The position numbers were made by a program, and so were the translations under genes. Below, piece after piece: positions 1 to 8,445 of a stretch of 64,000 nucleotides of DNA (position 1 is its first letter; the number at the start of each line of letters is the position of its first letter). Origin of the DNA: Thermotoga petrophila RKU-1. Its GTDB lineage: Bacteria > Thermotogota > Thermotogae > Thermotogales > Thermotogaceae. The notes beneath the pieces were generated by a model, which was given only the letters and a program-made list of their open reading frames with translations, did no database searches and was not told the DNA's origin. The DNA lies in contig NC_009486.1 of NCBI RefSeq assembly GCF_000016785.1, forward strand, positions 1,759,512 to 1,823,511, written 5' to 3'.

Positions 1-3000
1 CAGAAGGCGCTGTCTTTTTTCAAGAGAAGGTAATTTGCCAGTTTTCTTTCCAGTTCCGGAAATTCTTTCCACTTTGCAAGAGCCCTGAGGAAAACGCTGT
101 TGAGCTGGATTTCACTGATGAGGGGGTTATCGGAAGATATTTTCAGATAGGCCTTCTGCTCGTCCTGGACGACGTAGTTCATCAGCTGTTTCAGAGCCTC
201 TTTTGAACTCAAACTCAGAAACACCAGATCCACTTCGCTTTCTGGCCTGAACGGCTCGTGATCTACTCCGTACAGATCGAGAACGTACGATCCGTAGGCC
301 GACGGATGTTCCCTGAGATACTCTATTCCTCTCTGCAGGACGCTTTCTGCGACATCGTATCCCGCCTTCATGGTGAAGTACAGCCCTTCCATCACGTAGC
401 AGGTCATGAAGTCATCGGATTCGTCGAATCTGAACCATCCCCAACCGCCATCGTTGTGCTGGTAGGAGTAGAGTCTGAACAGCCCCCTCTGGATGATCTC
501 TTCCAGGTTCTCCACCTCTATTCCTACACTTGCTGCAACCACGGCCGGGAAGAACCGGCTCATGGTCTGTTCGACACAACCGTACGGGAAGTCTACCAGC
601 CTTTTCAGGCTATCCTCGACGAGCGGAACGATGCTGTCCAGAAACCTTATCCTCGATGAGATGAACTGCTCCGGGATCTTCAGCGTCTCTTTCCCGTCCA
701 AGAGCATGATGCGGTAGAATTCCCTTTCAAAAGCGAATCTTTCAACGGGCAGTCTCATGGAGACCGCGTCGCTCAGATCACCTCCAACCGCAGTAAATTT
801 CACAAAACTTCCTTCAGAAGCAAAGACAGCCTTCACTGTCCAGGTCTCTGTGTGTGAGGAGTTCGCCTCCATCAAAAAGCGTCTTGAGGAACTCCCCTCG
901 AGGAGTTCTATGTTCTCGGGAAGTTCCACCATGAGTTGAACCGGAAGCGTCTTCGAAGTCCTGTTGAAAACGGTTGCGGATATTTTTATCACATCACCCT
1001 CCCTCAAAAAAGACGGAAGGTGAGGCATCAGATAGAACTTTTTGGAAACGACCATTTCGCTTTCTGCCTGGGAGAATCGATCCTTTGAGAAACCGTAGGC
1101 CGTTGCCCTGAAAGAAGTGATGCTGTCTGGGACCTTGAAGCTCACCCTCGCGATTCCGTTGTGAAGCTCCAGTGAAGGAATCCAGAGGGCCGTGTCCGGG
1201 AAGTACTCCCTGACGTTCAACTTAGATGGAATGGCGTTCTGTTTGAAATCGGCGAAGGTCTTCTCCTCCGGGAGGGAAGCGAGTTTGTTTCGGAACGAAT
1301 CCCTTGAAACATAGAGTCTCCAGTAATGCGGAAATCCTCCTCTTGTTTGGGGATAGTTCATGTGAGGATAGAGGAAGTTTTCGAGCACCGGTGGTTCTGC
1401 TCCAACCATGGCGTATATCGCTTCATCAACGAGGAAAAGACAGACTCTGTCCACATTCGATTCGATCGTGATCTGTGCCATTTCTCCAGGTTCGTACTGA
1501 TCCTTGTCGAACAGAATCTTCATGGTGGTGAAATTCGTGTCGAGCAGAACGTTCAGCCTTTCCAGCTTGTAGATACGCCCATTGTCGTCGAGTCCTATGA
1601 AGCTGAGGAAGAGATTCTTCTCAGGGATATCTTTCGGTATTCTGACACGCAGGTTGACAGACCCGGTGAAGGAGACAGGAATAGTGTCGTAAACCCTGTT
1701 TGAGACGATTCCCAGAACTCCCATCACCTTACCAGGTGCAAGGATCTGAACCGAAAGTTCATCTCCAGGTTTCACCGTGTTCGTTGCTGGATTAATGACG
1801 AACTCGCTGCTTGTTCCTGCACCGTAGTAAGCGTACACGTAGAGGTGAGTTTTCGCCTTTCCGAAGGAGAGTTCTATTCTGTAACTTTCTGGTTCTTTTG
1901 GAGTGAAAGTAACGATCGCTTCGCCGTTTTCCACGACCACCGTACTCGTTGAATCTTTGGAAGAGACGGTGAGCAGTCCATCTAAAGGATTTCCGGAAAG
2001 ATCCGTCACTTTCACCTTCACCCTCACCTGCTTGCCCGGTGAAGCGAAAACGTACCGATTCATCGGAGATATCAGAACGTTGTCTGCGTACACCTTCACA
2101 GACCTTGTTTCCTCAATCTGACGCTGGCTTTCATCCGTCACGATCACCTCCAGCCGGTAGAACCCCTGAAATCCTTCTTCTGTTTTCACACCGAGTCTGA
2201 GGTTTCCCTCTTCGTCTGTGAAGTCCGTTCCCCTGTAAACCAGATATCCGCTTCCTTCCTCTGGAAAGGCTCGAACGTAGTAGGCAACCTGCGCTTTCGC
2301 AACAGGCTGGTCGTTGAAGTACTTCACCCTGACAAGGTAGTTCACAACTTCGCCGGATATGTACAAGTCTTTATCCGTTTCGATTTCGACTTTGTACTCG
2401 GGCTTTCTGTATTCTTCCACCAGAAAATATTCGTAGTAGCGTCTTCCTCCATGATCGACCTTCACCCTGTAGAGTCCGACCGGGGCTGTGTCTGGAAGCT
2501 TCATAAAACCGTTGAATCCACCGAGCTCGTCGGTTTCAAGCTCCGATCTGTAAACTTCGTTGTTCTTTGTGTCGAAAATGGAAACGGTTACTTTCGTTTT
2601 CTCAAAGGCTCTGTAGAGACCCTCTTCAAAAGAGAAGATCTGACCTCTGAAGTGGACCGTGTCGGAAGGTTTGTAGATCGGCCTGTCTGTGACAAAGAAA
2701 AGCTTTTCTCTTTCAAGCCCTCCACCTGAAAAGTACACCCCTCCCAAAAATCGAGAGTCCCCGTACCTGATGTAGAACGTGTCGAAGTGTTTCGTGATAG
2801 AAACGACCCCGTCTTTGCCGGTGAAAACTCTGTCGATCAGTTTCGAATCTTCAAAGGGAAGGACCTCCGCTCCTTCCACAAAATCACCATCTGAGTCGAA
2901 CACGTGGAGCCTCAGCTTTTCGCTGTCGGAAAAGTAAATCACCTCCAGATCGGTGACGATGAACAGGCCCCTGTCCATCACCTTTCTGAAAACCGTCCCC

Positions 3001-3326
3001 TCGTTGGAAACCAGAGTCGCAAAGTAAAATCCCCTGTCTTTCAGTGGAAATGAGAATTCTTTCCACTCCTCTGAGGAGAACTTTTTACTGTAGATAGGAC
3101 GTGTTATCTCTAACAGCGAGAAGTTGAAGTTTTCTGGATCAAAAACTGCCTTCAAAAAGTCTTCTTCACTTATCTTCCACACGTTCAGGGTGACATCCTC
3201 CAGATCTGAGATCACAAAGAAGAGTCCATCATCTGGATGCAGAACAGGATATCTAGAGAAATAGGCGTATCCTCCAAAAAGACTGAAGCTGATCAGAAGA
3301 AAAACCAAGAAAATCAATCTCTTCAT
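1..3326 (-). CDS. Alpha-2-macroglobulin family protein, 3' end outside the window
   Basis: Large exported alpha-2-macroglobulin-like protein, a family thought to trap proteases in the cell envelope. About 1108 codons are visible, from the ATG at 3326 to the window edge; the C-terminus is missing. An uncleaved-looking hydrophobic signal (MKRLIFLVFLLISFSLFGG) without a lipobox cysteine is followed by MG-type beta domains, including TDRPIYKPSDTV. The thioester motif CVEQ is intact, with the Cys near residue 917 (bases 567-578), followed by the alpha-alpha toroid region. It is a close paralogue of the complete gene at 24953-29011, which lies in opposite orientation. It is transcribed away from the sulfur-relay operon. 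Bacterial relatives often pair with PBP1C; no such gene is seen here. Family call is secure; the biological target is unknown. Confidence 0.9.
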   Translation of the reverse strand, partial: MKRLIFLVFLLISFSLFGGYAYFSRYPVLHPDDGLFFVISDLEDVTLNVWKISEEDFLKAVFDPENFNFSLLEITRPIYSKKFSSEEWKEFSFPLKDRGFYFATLVSNEGTVFRKVMDRGLFIVTDLEVIYFSDSEKLRLHVFDSDGDFVEGAEVLPFEDSKLIDRVFTGKDGVVSITKHFDTFYIRYGDSRFLGGVYFSGGGLEREKLFFVTDRPIYKPSDTVHFRGQIFSFEEGLYRAFEKTKVTVSIFDTKNNEVYRSELETDELGGFNGFMKLPDTAPVGLYRVKVDHGGRRYYEYFLVEEYRKPEYKVEIETDKDLYISGEVVNYLVRVKYFNDQPVAKAQVAYYVRAFPEEGSGYLVYRGTDFTDEEGNLRLGVKTEEGFQGFYRLEVIVTDESQRQIEETRSVKVYADNVLISPMNRYVFASPGKQVRVKVKVTDLSGNPLDGLLTVSSKDSTSTVVVENGEAIVTFTPKEPESYRIELSFGKAKTHLYVYAYYGAGTSSEFVINPATNTVKPGDELSVQILAPGKVMGVLGIVSNRVYDTIPVSFTGSVNLRVRIPKDIPEKNLFLSFIGLDDNGRIYKLERLNVLLDTNFTTMKILFDKDQYEPGEMAQITIESNVDRVCLFLVDEAIYAMVGAEPPVLENFLYPHMNYPQTRGGFPHYWRLYVSRDSFRNKLASLPEEKTFADFKQNAIPSKLNVREYFPDTALWIPSLELHNGIARVSFKVPDSITSFRATAYGFSKDRFSQAESEMVVSKKFYLMPHLPSFLREGDVIKISATVFNRTSKTLPVQLMVELPENIELLEGSSSRRFLMEANSSHTETWTVKAVFASEGSFVKFTAVGGDLSDAVSMRLPVERFAFEREFYRIMLLDGKETLKIPEQFISSRIRFLDSIVPLVEDSLKRLVDFPYGCVEQTMSRFFPAVVAASVGIEVENLEEIIQRGLFRLYSYQHNDGGWGWFRFDESDDFMTCYVMEGLYFTMKAGYDVAESVLQRGIEYLREHPSAYGSYVLDLYGVDHEPFRPESEVDLVFLSLSSKEALKQLMNYVVQDEQKAYLKISSDNPLISEIQLNSVFLRALAKWKEFPELERKLANYLLLKKDSAF

Positions 3327-3344
3327 ACCCATCCCCCTCTTTCA

Positions 3345-3374
3345 CATTTTTAAAATGTTAATTCTATGATACCA
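3345..3374 (-). promoter_or_regulatory. Extended -10 promoter with palindrome for the alpha-2-macroglobulin gene
   Basis: On the minus strand an extended -10 element, TGGTATCAT, lies at 3374-3366, with no good -35. Close to the expected start of transcription is a near-perfect palindrome, ACATTTTTAAAATGT (3346-3358 region), which includes the half-site AATGTTA also found in the palindromes near the divergent sulfur operon. Seen in sequence; regulatory role inferred. Confidence 0.4.
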
Positions 3375-3419
3375 CTTAACGAAAGAAAAGCAGAAGCTCG
3401 ATTTTCAAACGTGATCATT

Positions 3420-3475
3420 TGGTAAATTTACCATATCGTAACATTATTCAACGTCTATGTAACATTAGAATGTTA
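3420..3475. promoter_or_regulatory. Palindrome cluster upstream of the sulfur-relay operon (candidate operators)
   Basis: Two perfect inverted repeats sit in the divergent intergenic region: TGGTAAATTTACCA (3420-3433) and TAACATT-AG-AATGTTA (3460-3475), with an additional TAACATT half-site at 3439-3445. The next HTH-type regulator is the ArsR-TusA fusion at 5878-6423, which makes it a natural candidate to bind here. The pairing of protein and site is inference. Confidence 0.4.
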
Positions 3476-3531
3476 TCATTTTCACAAGGATTGAGATTTT
3501 TTTCACAAAAACTCAAGGGGAGGTGTGCGGT

Positions 3532-3771
3532 ATGGCGAAGTACCAGGTCACCAAGACTTTGGATGTGAGAGGAGAGGTGTGTCCAGTGCCCGATGTTGAA
3601 ACCAAAAGAGCCCTGCAGAACATGAAGCCAGGAGAAATCCTCGAGGTGTGGATCGACTATCCGATGTCGAAAGAAAGAATCCCGGAAACTGTCAAAAAAC
3701 TCGGCCACGAAGTTCTGGAAATCGAAGAAGTGGGTCCAAGCGAATGGAAGATTTACATCAAAGTGAAATAA
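3532..3771 (+). CDS. TusA/SirA-family sulfur-carrier protein
   Basis: Small (79 aa) TusA/SirA/YeeD-like protein. The family passes persulfide sulfur on a conserved Cys; here the signature is RGEVCPVPD, with the CPxP cysteine near residue 19. The fold ends with the usual beta strand (WKIYIKVK). The ATG at 3532 was chosen over an in-frame GTG at 3523 because a strong GGGGAGGT site ends about seven bases before it. It is the first gene of an operon with a YeeE/YedE transporter and three DsrE-fold proteins, which points to import or relay of reduced sulfur. I recognise it as the counterpart of the T. maritima SirA-like protein of known structure. Confidence 0.92.
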   Translation: MAKYQVTKTLDVRGEVCPVPDVETKRALQNMKPGEILEVWIDYPMSKERIPETVKKLGHEVLEIEEVGPSEWKIYIKVK

Positions 3772-3786
3772 GGAGGTGCAGACGAC

Positions 3787-4785
3787 ATGGTCTGGACCGG
3801 TCTACTGATCGGAGTATTGTTCGGTGTAATCCTTCAGCGCGGTAGGATCTGCTTTAACTCTGCCTTCAGAGATGTTCTGATCTTCAAAGACAACTACTTG
3901 ATGAGGCTCGCAGCGCTGACGCTTGGTCTCGAATCCATCACACTCTTGATCTTCGCTCAGGCCGGCATCATAACTCTCAACCCCAAACCCCTCAACTGGA
4001 TTGGAAACATCGTCGGTGGATTCATCTTCGGAATAGGAATGGTGCTCGCTGGTGGATGTGCTTCGGGAGTGACTTACAGAACTGGTGAAGGAATGACAAC
4101 AGCGTGGTTCGCAGCTCTGGCCTACGCTTTGACGGCTCATGCTACAAGTAAGGGATTGTTCTCGGGATGGATCAAATGGCTGAACAACTACACGGTGACA
4201 GTTTCGAACACGAATCCCATTTACGCGCCAAAGACTGGGCCAACTATCGCAACGGTGCTCGGTATCAGTCCATGGATCGCCTCAATTATCTTCCTTGCGC
4301 TCATGCTCTGGTATGCCTTCGGAGTGAAGAATAAGTCTCAGAGGCCTTCCAAATTGAACTGGATCGCTGCTTCTGTTCTCATAGCGATACTCGCACCCAT
4401 AGCCTGGTGGGCAAGTGCGAGCACAGGAAGAAACTACGGTCTTGGTATCACAGGAGGCTGGATAAATCTGGTTTCTGTTTACGCAAACAACGCCCCTCTG
4501 AACTGGGGAGGTGCTGAGATTCTCGGAATAATAATAGGAGCTGCCATATCCGCCATTGCAGGAAAAGAGTTCAAACTGAGAATGCCAAAGAATCCCAAAA
4601 CCTACGCTCAGGTTCTTCTGGGAGGATTCCTCATGGGATTCGGTGCGGTAACAGCCGGAGGATGTAATATAGGTCACTTCCTCACCGGTGTCCCGACACT
4701 GGCCATCTCATCGATAGTAGCATCTATCTTCTTCATTCTCGGAAACTGGACAATGGCCTGGTTCCTCTTCGGAAGACAGAAATGA
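3787..4785 (+). CDS. YeeE/YedE family sulfur-compound transporter
   Basis: Polytopic inner-membrane protein (332 aa) of the YeeE/YedE (TsuA-like) family, some members of which import thiosulfate. Two internally related cysteine motifs typical of the family are visible: GGCASGVTYRTGEGM near residue 90 and GGCNIGHFLTGVP near residue 297, where the cysteines are thought to contact sulfur substrates. A strong AAGGAGG site precedes the ATG. It lies 15 bp after the TusA-like gene; TusA-like partners are commonly encoded next to such transporters and may receive the sulfur. The exact substrate cannot be told from sequence. Confidence 0.88.
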   Translation: MVWTGLLIGVLFGVILQRGRICFNSAFRDVLIFKDNYLMRLAALTLGLESITLLIFAQAGIITLNPKPLNWIGNIVGGFIFGIGMVLAGGCASGVTYRTGEGMTTAWFAALAYALTAHATSKGLFSGWIKWLNNYTVTVSNTNPIYAPKTGPTIATVLGISPWIASIIFLALMLWYAFGVKNKSQRPSKLNWIAASVLIAILAPIAWWASASTGRNYGLGITGGWINLVSVYANNAPLNWGGAEILGIIIGAAISAIAGKEFKLRMPKNPKTYAQVLLGGFLMGFGAVTAGGCNIGHFLTGVPTLAISSIVASIFFILGNWTMAWFLFGRQK

Positions 4786-4801
4786 CAAGGGGGAAAAAAT
4801 C

Positions 4802-5158
4802 ATGAAGATAGGAATACAGGTGATGGTTCCACCCTATACGTATGAAGATCTGGATACCGCCATAAAGATCGCTGAAGCCGCAATGGAAAAAGGTCATGAA
4901 GTGACACTCTTTCTCTTCGCGGATTCCGTCATATGTACTAACAAGAACATAAAGCCAATCAAAATCGACAGAAACATTCCACAGAAACTTGTAGAACTTA
5001 TGCAAAAAGGAAACTTCGAGGTTCATATATGTGGAATATGTATGGACTACAGAGGGATAACCACAGACATGATAATAGAGGGTTCGAAACCAAGCGGCCT
5101 CCCAGAACTCGCAAACCTGATTGCCACCTGCGACAGATTCATAAATCTGATGGCTTGA
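4802..5158 (+). CDS. DsrE-family sulfur-relay protein
   Basis: DsrE-fold protein of 118 aa (beta-alpha start MKIGIQVMVPPYTYEDLDTA). In the DsrEFH/TusBCD complex the DsrE/TusD subunit carries the active persulfide Cys. Several cysteines are present here (VICTNKN, HICGICMDYRG, ATCDRF); the HICGIC segment occupies the position expected for the relay cysteine. It is preceded by a purine-rich GGGGGAAAAAA site and followed nine bases later by the DsrF-like gene. Function in sulfur transfer is inferred from fold and context. Confidence 0.82.
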   Translation: MKIGIQVMVPPYTYEDLDTAIKIAEAAMEKGHEVTLFLFADSVICTNKNIKPIKIDRNIPQKLVELMQKGNFEVHICGICMDYRGITTDMIIEGSKPSGLPELANLIATCDRFINLMA

Positions 5159-5167
5159 GGTGGGATC

Positions 5168-5521
5168 ATGAAGAAAATACTGTTTGTAGCCTATCAATCA
5201 CCGGTTGGAAGTGTCTGGGTTAACGAAGCATTCAGAACTGCCTTTGGAATGTACGGAGAGGATCTGGAACCAAGTGTTCTCCTAATTGAAGAGGCTTCTG
5301 TTGCGTTATCCAAAAATACGAAGCCGGAGATGCTGGGACTACTTCCTCTCTCGATCTGTCACAAATACATCAAAAGATACGGTACCAAAGTTTACGCAGT
5401 CAAACAGCATCTTGAGAAGTACAGGGTAAAAGAACTGGACGAGAATTTCGGGGCAGAAGTGATCGACGAAGCGAATCTTCCAGAATTCTTACACAGCTTC
5501 GACTACGTTATATTCATGTGA
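5168..5521 (+). CDS. DsrF/TusC-like sulfur-relay protein
   Basis: 117-aa DsrE-fold protein placed between the DsrE-like and DsrH-like genes, the position of DsrF/TusC. It opens with MKKILFVAYQSPVGS and contains one Cys (LSICHKY). The GAGGTGGGATC site upstream fits the ATG at 5168. In known complexes this subunit is structural rather than catalytic. The three genes probably form a TusBCD-like heteromer that takes sulfur from the TusA-like protein encoded at 3532. Confidence 0.78.
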   Translation: MKKILFVAYQSPVGSVWVNEAFRTAFGMYGEDLEPSVLLIEEASVALSKNTKPEMLGLLPLSICHKYIKRYGTKVYAVKQHLEKYRVKELDENFGAEVIDEANLPEFLHSFDYVIFM

Positions 5522-5532
5522 GGTGATAGGAG

Positions 5533-5796
5533 ATGGCACTCGTACTCGTCAAGTACGGAACGGATCATCCCGTGGAAAAGCTCAAAATAAGATCTGCAAA
5601 GGCAGAAGATAAAATAGTTCTCATACAAAATGGTGTTTTCTGGGCTCTGGAAGAACTCGAGACACCAGCAAAGGTCTACACAATCAAGGACGACTTCCTT
5701 GCGAGAGGATATTCCGAAGAGGATTCAAAGGTTCCACTGATCACTTACAGTGAATTCATAGATCTTCTGGAGAGTGAAGAGAAGTTCATCGGCTGA
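5533..5796 (+). CDS. DsrH/TusB-like sulfur-relay protein
   Basis: 87-aa protein of the DsrH/TusB family (MALVLVKYGTDHPVEKL start, beta-alpha-beta pattern). The cysteine found in classical TusB/DsrH proteins is not seen in this sequence, so it may be a non-catalytic subunit. The gene follows the DsrF-like gene by 11 bp and is the last of the five-gene operon, followed by a strong terminator. It matches my memory of a small T. maritima DsrH-like protein of known structure. Confidence 0.8.
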   Translation: MALVLVKYGTDHPVEKLKIRSAKAEDKIVLIQNGVFWALEELETPAKVYTIKDDFLARGYSEEDSKVPLITYSEFIDLLESEEKFIG

Positions 5797-5837
5797 TGGG
5801 ATTTAGATGTAGTAAAATAAGACTAAGTCAACAGCAG

Positions 5838-5860
5838 GCCGCGGCTCGTCCGCGGCTTTT
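5838..5860 (+). terminator. Intrinsic terminator after the sulfur-relay operon
   Basis: Perfect 7-bp GC stem GCCGCGG / CCGCGGC with a 5-base loop, followed directly by TTTT. It sits 40 bp after the DsrH-like stop and just before the ArsR-TusA gene, so some read-through could feed that gene. Confidence 0.85.
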
Positions 5861-5877
5861 GCAGAAGGTGGTAACCC

Positions 5878-6423
5878 ATGGGACGGCGTGGAAGCGTTTT
5901 GACACTCTTTAAAACCTTATCGAATCAGACACGACTCGACATTCTGATGCTTTTGAGAGACAGTTGTCTCACCGCTTCAGAAGTGGCGGAGAAACTGAAG
6001 ATCAATCCCTCAACCGCTTACAGGTATTTGAACCAGATGGTTAAAGCGGGGATCCTCAAAGTCTTAAAGACACCCGAAGGTGACAGGTACGATTTTTCTT
6101 CTGTTCAGGTGTTCAGGATGCTCGAAGCAGCAGTGGAATTGCTCCACGAGAACGAAAAAGAAAAGAAAATTTCCAGTATCACCTCAGTAGAAGAGTCGTC
6201 TGGATCGACAAAACTTCTCGATATGCGAGGACAAATATGTCCTGTTCCAGAGATCACGACCAGAAAAGAACTGGAAAAACTCCAGCCCGGAGAAACCTTG
6301 ATCATAGTATGTGATTATCCCCTTTCAGGAGAGAGGATCACAAGTTTTTCTCTGAGAGAAGGCTATGAAGTGGCCACTGAACAGATCGGATCTGTGATGA
6401 AAATCTACATAAAGAAACCGTAA
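5878..6423 (+). CDS. ArsR-type HTH regulator fused to a TusA domain
   Basis: Two-domain protein of 181 aa. Residues 1-75 form an ArsR-like winged helix (LFKTLSNQTRLDILMLL; recognition helix around INPSTAYRYLNQMVKAG). Residues 115-181 form a TusA-like domain that keeps the relay cysteine (RGQICPVPE) and the characteristic C-terminal strand (VMKIYIKK). The TusA half is clearly related to the free TusA-like protein encoded 2.3 kb upstream. A plausible role is a repressor or activator that reads the persulfide state of its own TusA domain and controls the adjacent operon. Fusion is seen directly; the sensing mechanism is inferred. Confidence 0.88.
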   Translation: MGRRGSVLTLFKTLSNQTRLDILMLLRDSCLTASEVAEKLKINPSTAYRYLNQMVKAGILKVLKTPEGDRYDFSSVQVFRMLEAAVELLHENEKEKKISSITSVEESSGSTKLLDMRGQICPVPEITTRKELEKLQPGETLIIVCDYPLSGERITSFSLREGYEVATEQIGSVMKIYIKKP

Positions 6424-6903
6424 TCTCCTTAAAAATTGAAAAGGATCGGAAATAGAAGGATAAACTAAGGAAACGAGCACTGAGAATATGAACGCAACGA
6501 GCCCAAAATTCAGAAGGGCGAATTCGTACAGTCTCTCTACTCCAAAAGTAGCCGCGTAGAGTGCGTATCCTATCATCCCCGCTTCAAAACCTGTCATGAG
6601 CATCGGGAAATATTCAGAATCAAACTTCAAAGGCTTTTTCAGGAACTTTCCCAGGAAAAGCAGCAGAATACAAATTCCAAAGCTTGAAGCAAAGAGTGAA
6701 AAGTACTCCAGGTTGAAATTCGCAGTCGAAAAGGCTGTGAACAGAAACGAAGGTAGTCCTATGTTCAGGACAAGTTTTTTCAAAGAGACTATTACTGTCT
6801 CTTTCTCCTTGAAAAAATTTAATCTCCTTAAAATATATCCCATCATAACCAAAACGAGGATTGGAAGTACTTTCAGTAAAACAGTGAGATATTTTTCAAA
6901 CAT
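6325..6903 (-). pseudogene. Truncated AEC-family (auxin-efflux-carrier-like) transporter
   Basis: N-terminal half of an AEC/malonate-carrier type permease: hydrophobic helices from LPILVLVMMGYILRRLNFF through FNFGLVAFIFSVLVSLV-like segments. Full-length relatives have roughly 300 aa, but recognisable membrane sequence stops near residue 148 (about base 6460). The remaining frame is simply the antisense of the ArsR-TusA gene end. The 3' half therefore seems to have been lost by deletion at the junction with the neighbouring gene. It is unlikely to be a functional transporter. Confidence 0.7.
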
Positions 6904-6928
6904 AAAAAGCCTATTCTTTGTTCTATTT

Positions 6929-6957
6929 TTGACTGATGTTGATGAATTTGTTAAAAT
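6929..6957 (+). promoter_or_regulatory. Sigma-A-type promoter for the HD-GYP / chemoreceptor genes
   Basis: TTGACT at 6929-6934 and TAAAAT at 6952-6957 with a 17-bp spacer. Transcription would start near 6964, just before the small ORF at 6979 and the HD-GYP gene. Confidence 0.7.
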
Positions 6958-6978
6958 TAGCGTTAGAAGGTGTCGTTA

Positions 6979-7107
6979 GTGAAATCATCCACGTTTCTGT
7001 ATATGATTGTACCAGTAATTGTTTTAACAGTTGCAGAAATACTTTTTGTTGTAACCCAGGCGGATCAGAAAAATCTTAGTTTGATATCTCCTGTGTCAGG
7101 AGGGTAA
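6979..7107 (+). CDS. Candidate 42-aa single-span membrane peptide
   Basis: GTG-initiated ORF of 42 codons encoding a short N-terminus (VKSSTF), one hydrophobic span (LYMIVPVIVLTVAEILFVV) and a polar tail. A GAAGG site lies upstream, a good promoter lies at 6929-6957, and the stop codon falls three bases before the ATG of the HD-GYP gene, whose ribosome site AGGAGGG lies in the ORF's last codons. That layout suggests a leader gene translationally coupled to the HD-GYP gene. No homologue is recognised. It could also be a remnant of a membrane protein. Confidence 0.45.
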   Translation: MKSSTFLYMIVPVIVLTVAEILFVVTQADQKNLSLISPVSGG

Positions 7108-7110
7108 AAA

Positions 7111-8421
7111 ATGAATCTAACACTGAGGGTTCCTCTTGAATCCTTCGTTAAGCTTTTTCGAGAAATGGGAGTTCTGGAATACAGATACTTTGTGAAACAT
7201 TCGATCCAGGTTGCCAACATCACCACAGAGATTGTTGACCGCTTGAAACTACCCTTTGAAAAAGATGAAGTTTACCTTTCGAGTCTTTTGCACGATGTTG
7301 GACTGATCCTGAAAGTTTCCATCGGTAACTACGAACTCTTCGTTGAAATGTTTGGAAAAATACCCGATATGGAAAGGATCGTTCTGACGCTTGACAAAAA
7401 CGATCATCACTCTGTGATTTCGTGGATGGTAGTGTCTCAGATACCGCTCTGTTCTGATTGTTCAAAATCGATCCTTTATCATCACACCCCTTATCAGAAA
7501 ATAAATGAAAAGGACTCAATCGTGACCCTTTCCAATTGTGTAAAAACGGCGGATGTTATCTCACTCAAACTTCTAAAATACACAGGATCGGATAAAGAGC
7601 TGGACGCAGAATCCATTGATGAAATAATATCTTCTATTCAGAAAGATCAAGGGATAATTGATGAGGTGAAAAAAGCAGCTGTATATCTGTTAAAAGATTT
7701 CACAAAGCATCATCTGTTTCTGGAAGAAGAACCGCAATTTCACTCGGAAAAAATGTTGAGCCTCGAAGAATACAATCACTACGCGATGATACTTTCCGCA
7801 TTGTTAGACTTTCGAAGTCCATACACGAGAAGTCATTCTTTTGCTGTTGCGAGGGTTTCGAAGCTGCTGGCAGAGGAAATTTTAGGAGAAGCAGATGCCG
7901 CGCTGGCCTTCACCGCTTCTCTTTTACACGATATAGGAAAGATAAAAACACCGCTGAGCATCTTGCACAAGAAAGGCAGGCTTCAAGCCAGCGAAATGAT
8001 AATAATGAAGAGACACGTGGTGGATACCTACTACATGCTTGAACGCGCTGGTTTGAGGCTTTTCTCTTTGATCAGTGCTGCGCACCACGAAAGGCTCGAT
8101 GGCAGCGGTTACCCGACTGGCTTGAAAGGTGATCAAATGCCGTTCCTTCAGAAATTGATACAAATATGTGATGTTTTCTCCGCACTGACCGAAAAGAGAC
8201 CATATCGAGATCCTGTGGAAATTCACGAGGCACTGGATATAATTGAACAGGAAGCCATCAATGGTAAACTGGACGGTTTCATCGTCCAGAAATTGAAGGA
8301 GATAGCAAACAACCTGGACCTTCGAGAAGAGATATCCTTCAAGCACGTGTTCGAAGAACTGTTCAAGGATCGTGTCGATGAAGTAATTCAAATGATAAGT
8401 TTGATGTCAAAAATGATTTAA
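7111..8421 (+). CDS. HD-GYP domain protein with an extra N-terminal HD domain
   Basis: 436-aa cytoplasmic protein. An N-terminal HD-type domain carries LLHDVG (His61-Asp62) and a later HHSV motif. The C-terminal HD-GYP domain shows LLHDIGKI (His273-Asp274), a further HHERLDGSGYPTG motif (GYP at 333-335) and the DVFSALTEKRPYR block. HD-GYP proteins hydrolyse cyclic di-GMP, and the metal ligands look intact. No transmembrane segment or receiver domain is seen. It is followed 24 bp later by an H-NOX chemoreceptor and probably shares its transcript, linking gas sensing, motility and c-di-GMP. Confidence 0.9.
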   Translation: MNLTLRVPLESFVKLFREMGVLEYRYFVKHSIQVANITTEIVDRLKLPFEKDEVYLSSLLHDVGLILKVSIGNYELFVEMFGKIPDMERIVLTLDKNDHHSVISWMVVSQIPLCSDCSKSILYHHTPYQKINEKDSIVTLSNCVKTADVISLKLLKYTGSDKELDAESIDEIISSIQKDQGIIDEVKKAAVYLLKDFTKHHLFLEEEPQFHSEKMLSLEEYNHYAMILSALLDFRSPYTRSHSFAVARVSKLLAEEILGEADAALAFTASLLHDIGKIKTPLSILHKKGRLQASEMIIMKRHVVDTYYMLERAGLRLFSLISAAHHERLDGSGYPTGLKGDQMPFLQKLIQICDVFSALTEKRPYRDPVEIHEALDIIEQEAINGKLDGFIVQKLKEIANNLDLREEISFKHVFEELFKDRVDEVIQMISLMSKMI

Positions 8422-8445
8422 ACTTTATTTTCGGGAGGGTGGAAC

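Noticed and set aside
3523..3531. GTG start for the TusA-like gene
   Set aside because: Lies inside the GGGGAGGT ribosome site; ATG 3532 has proper spacing.
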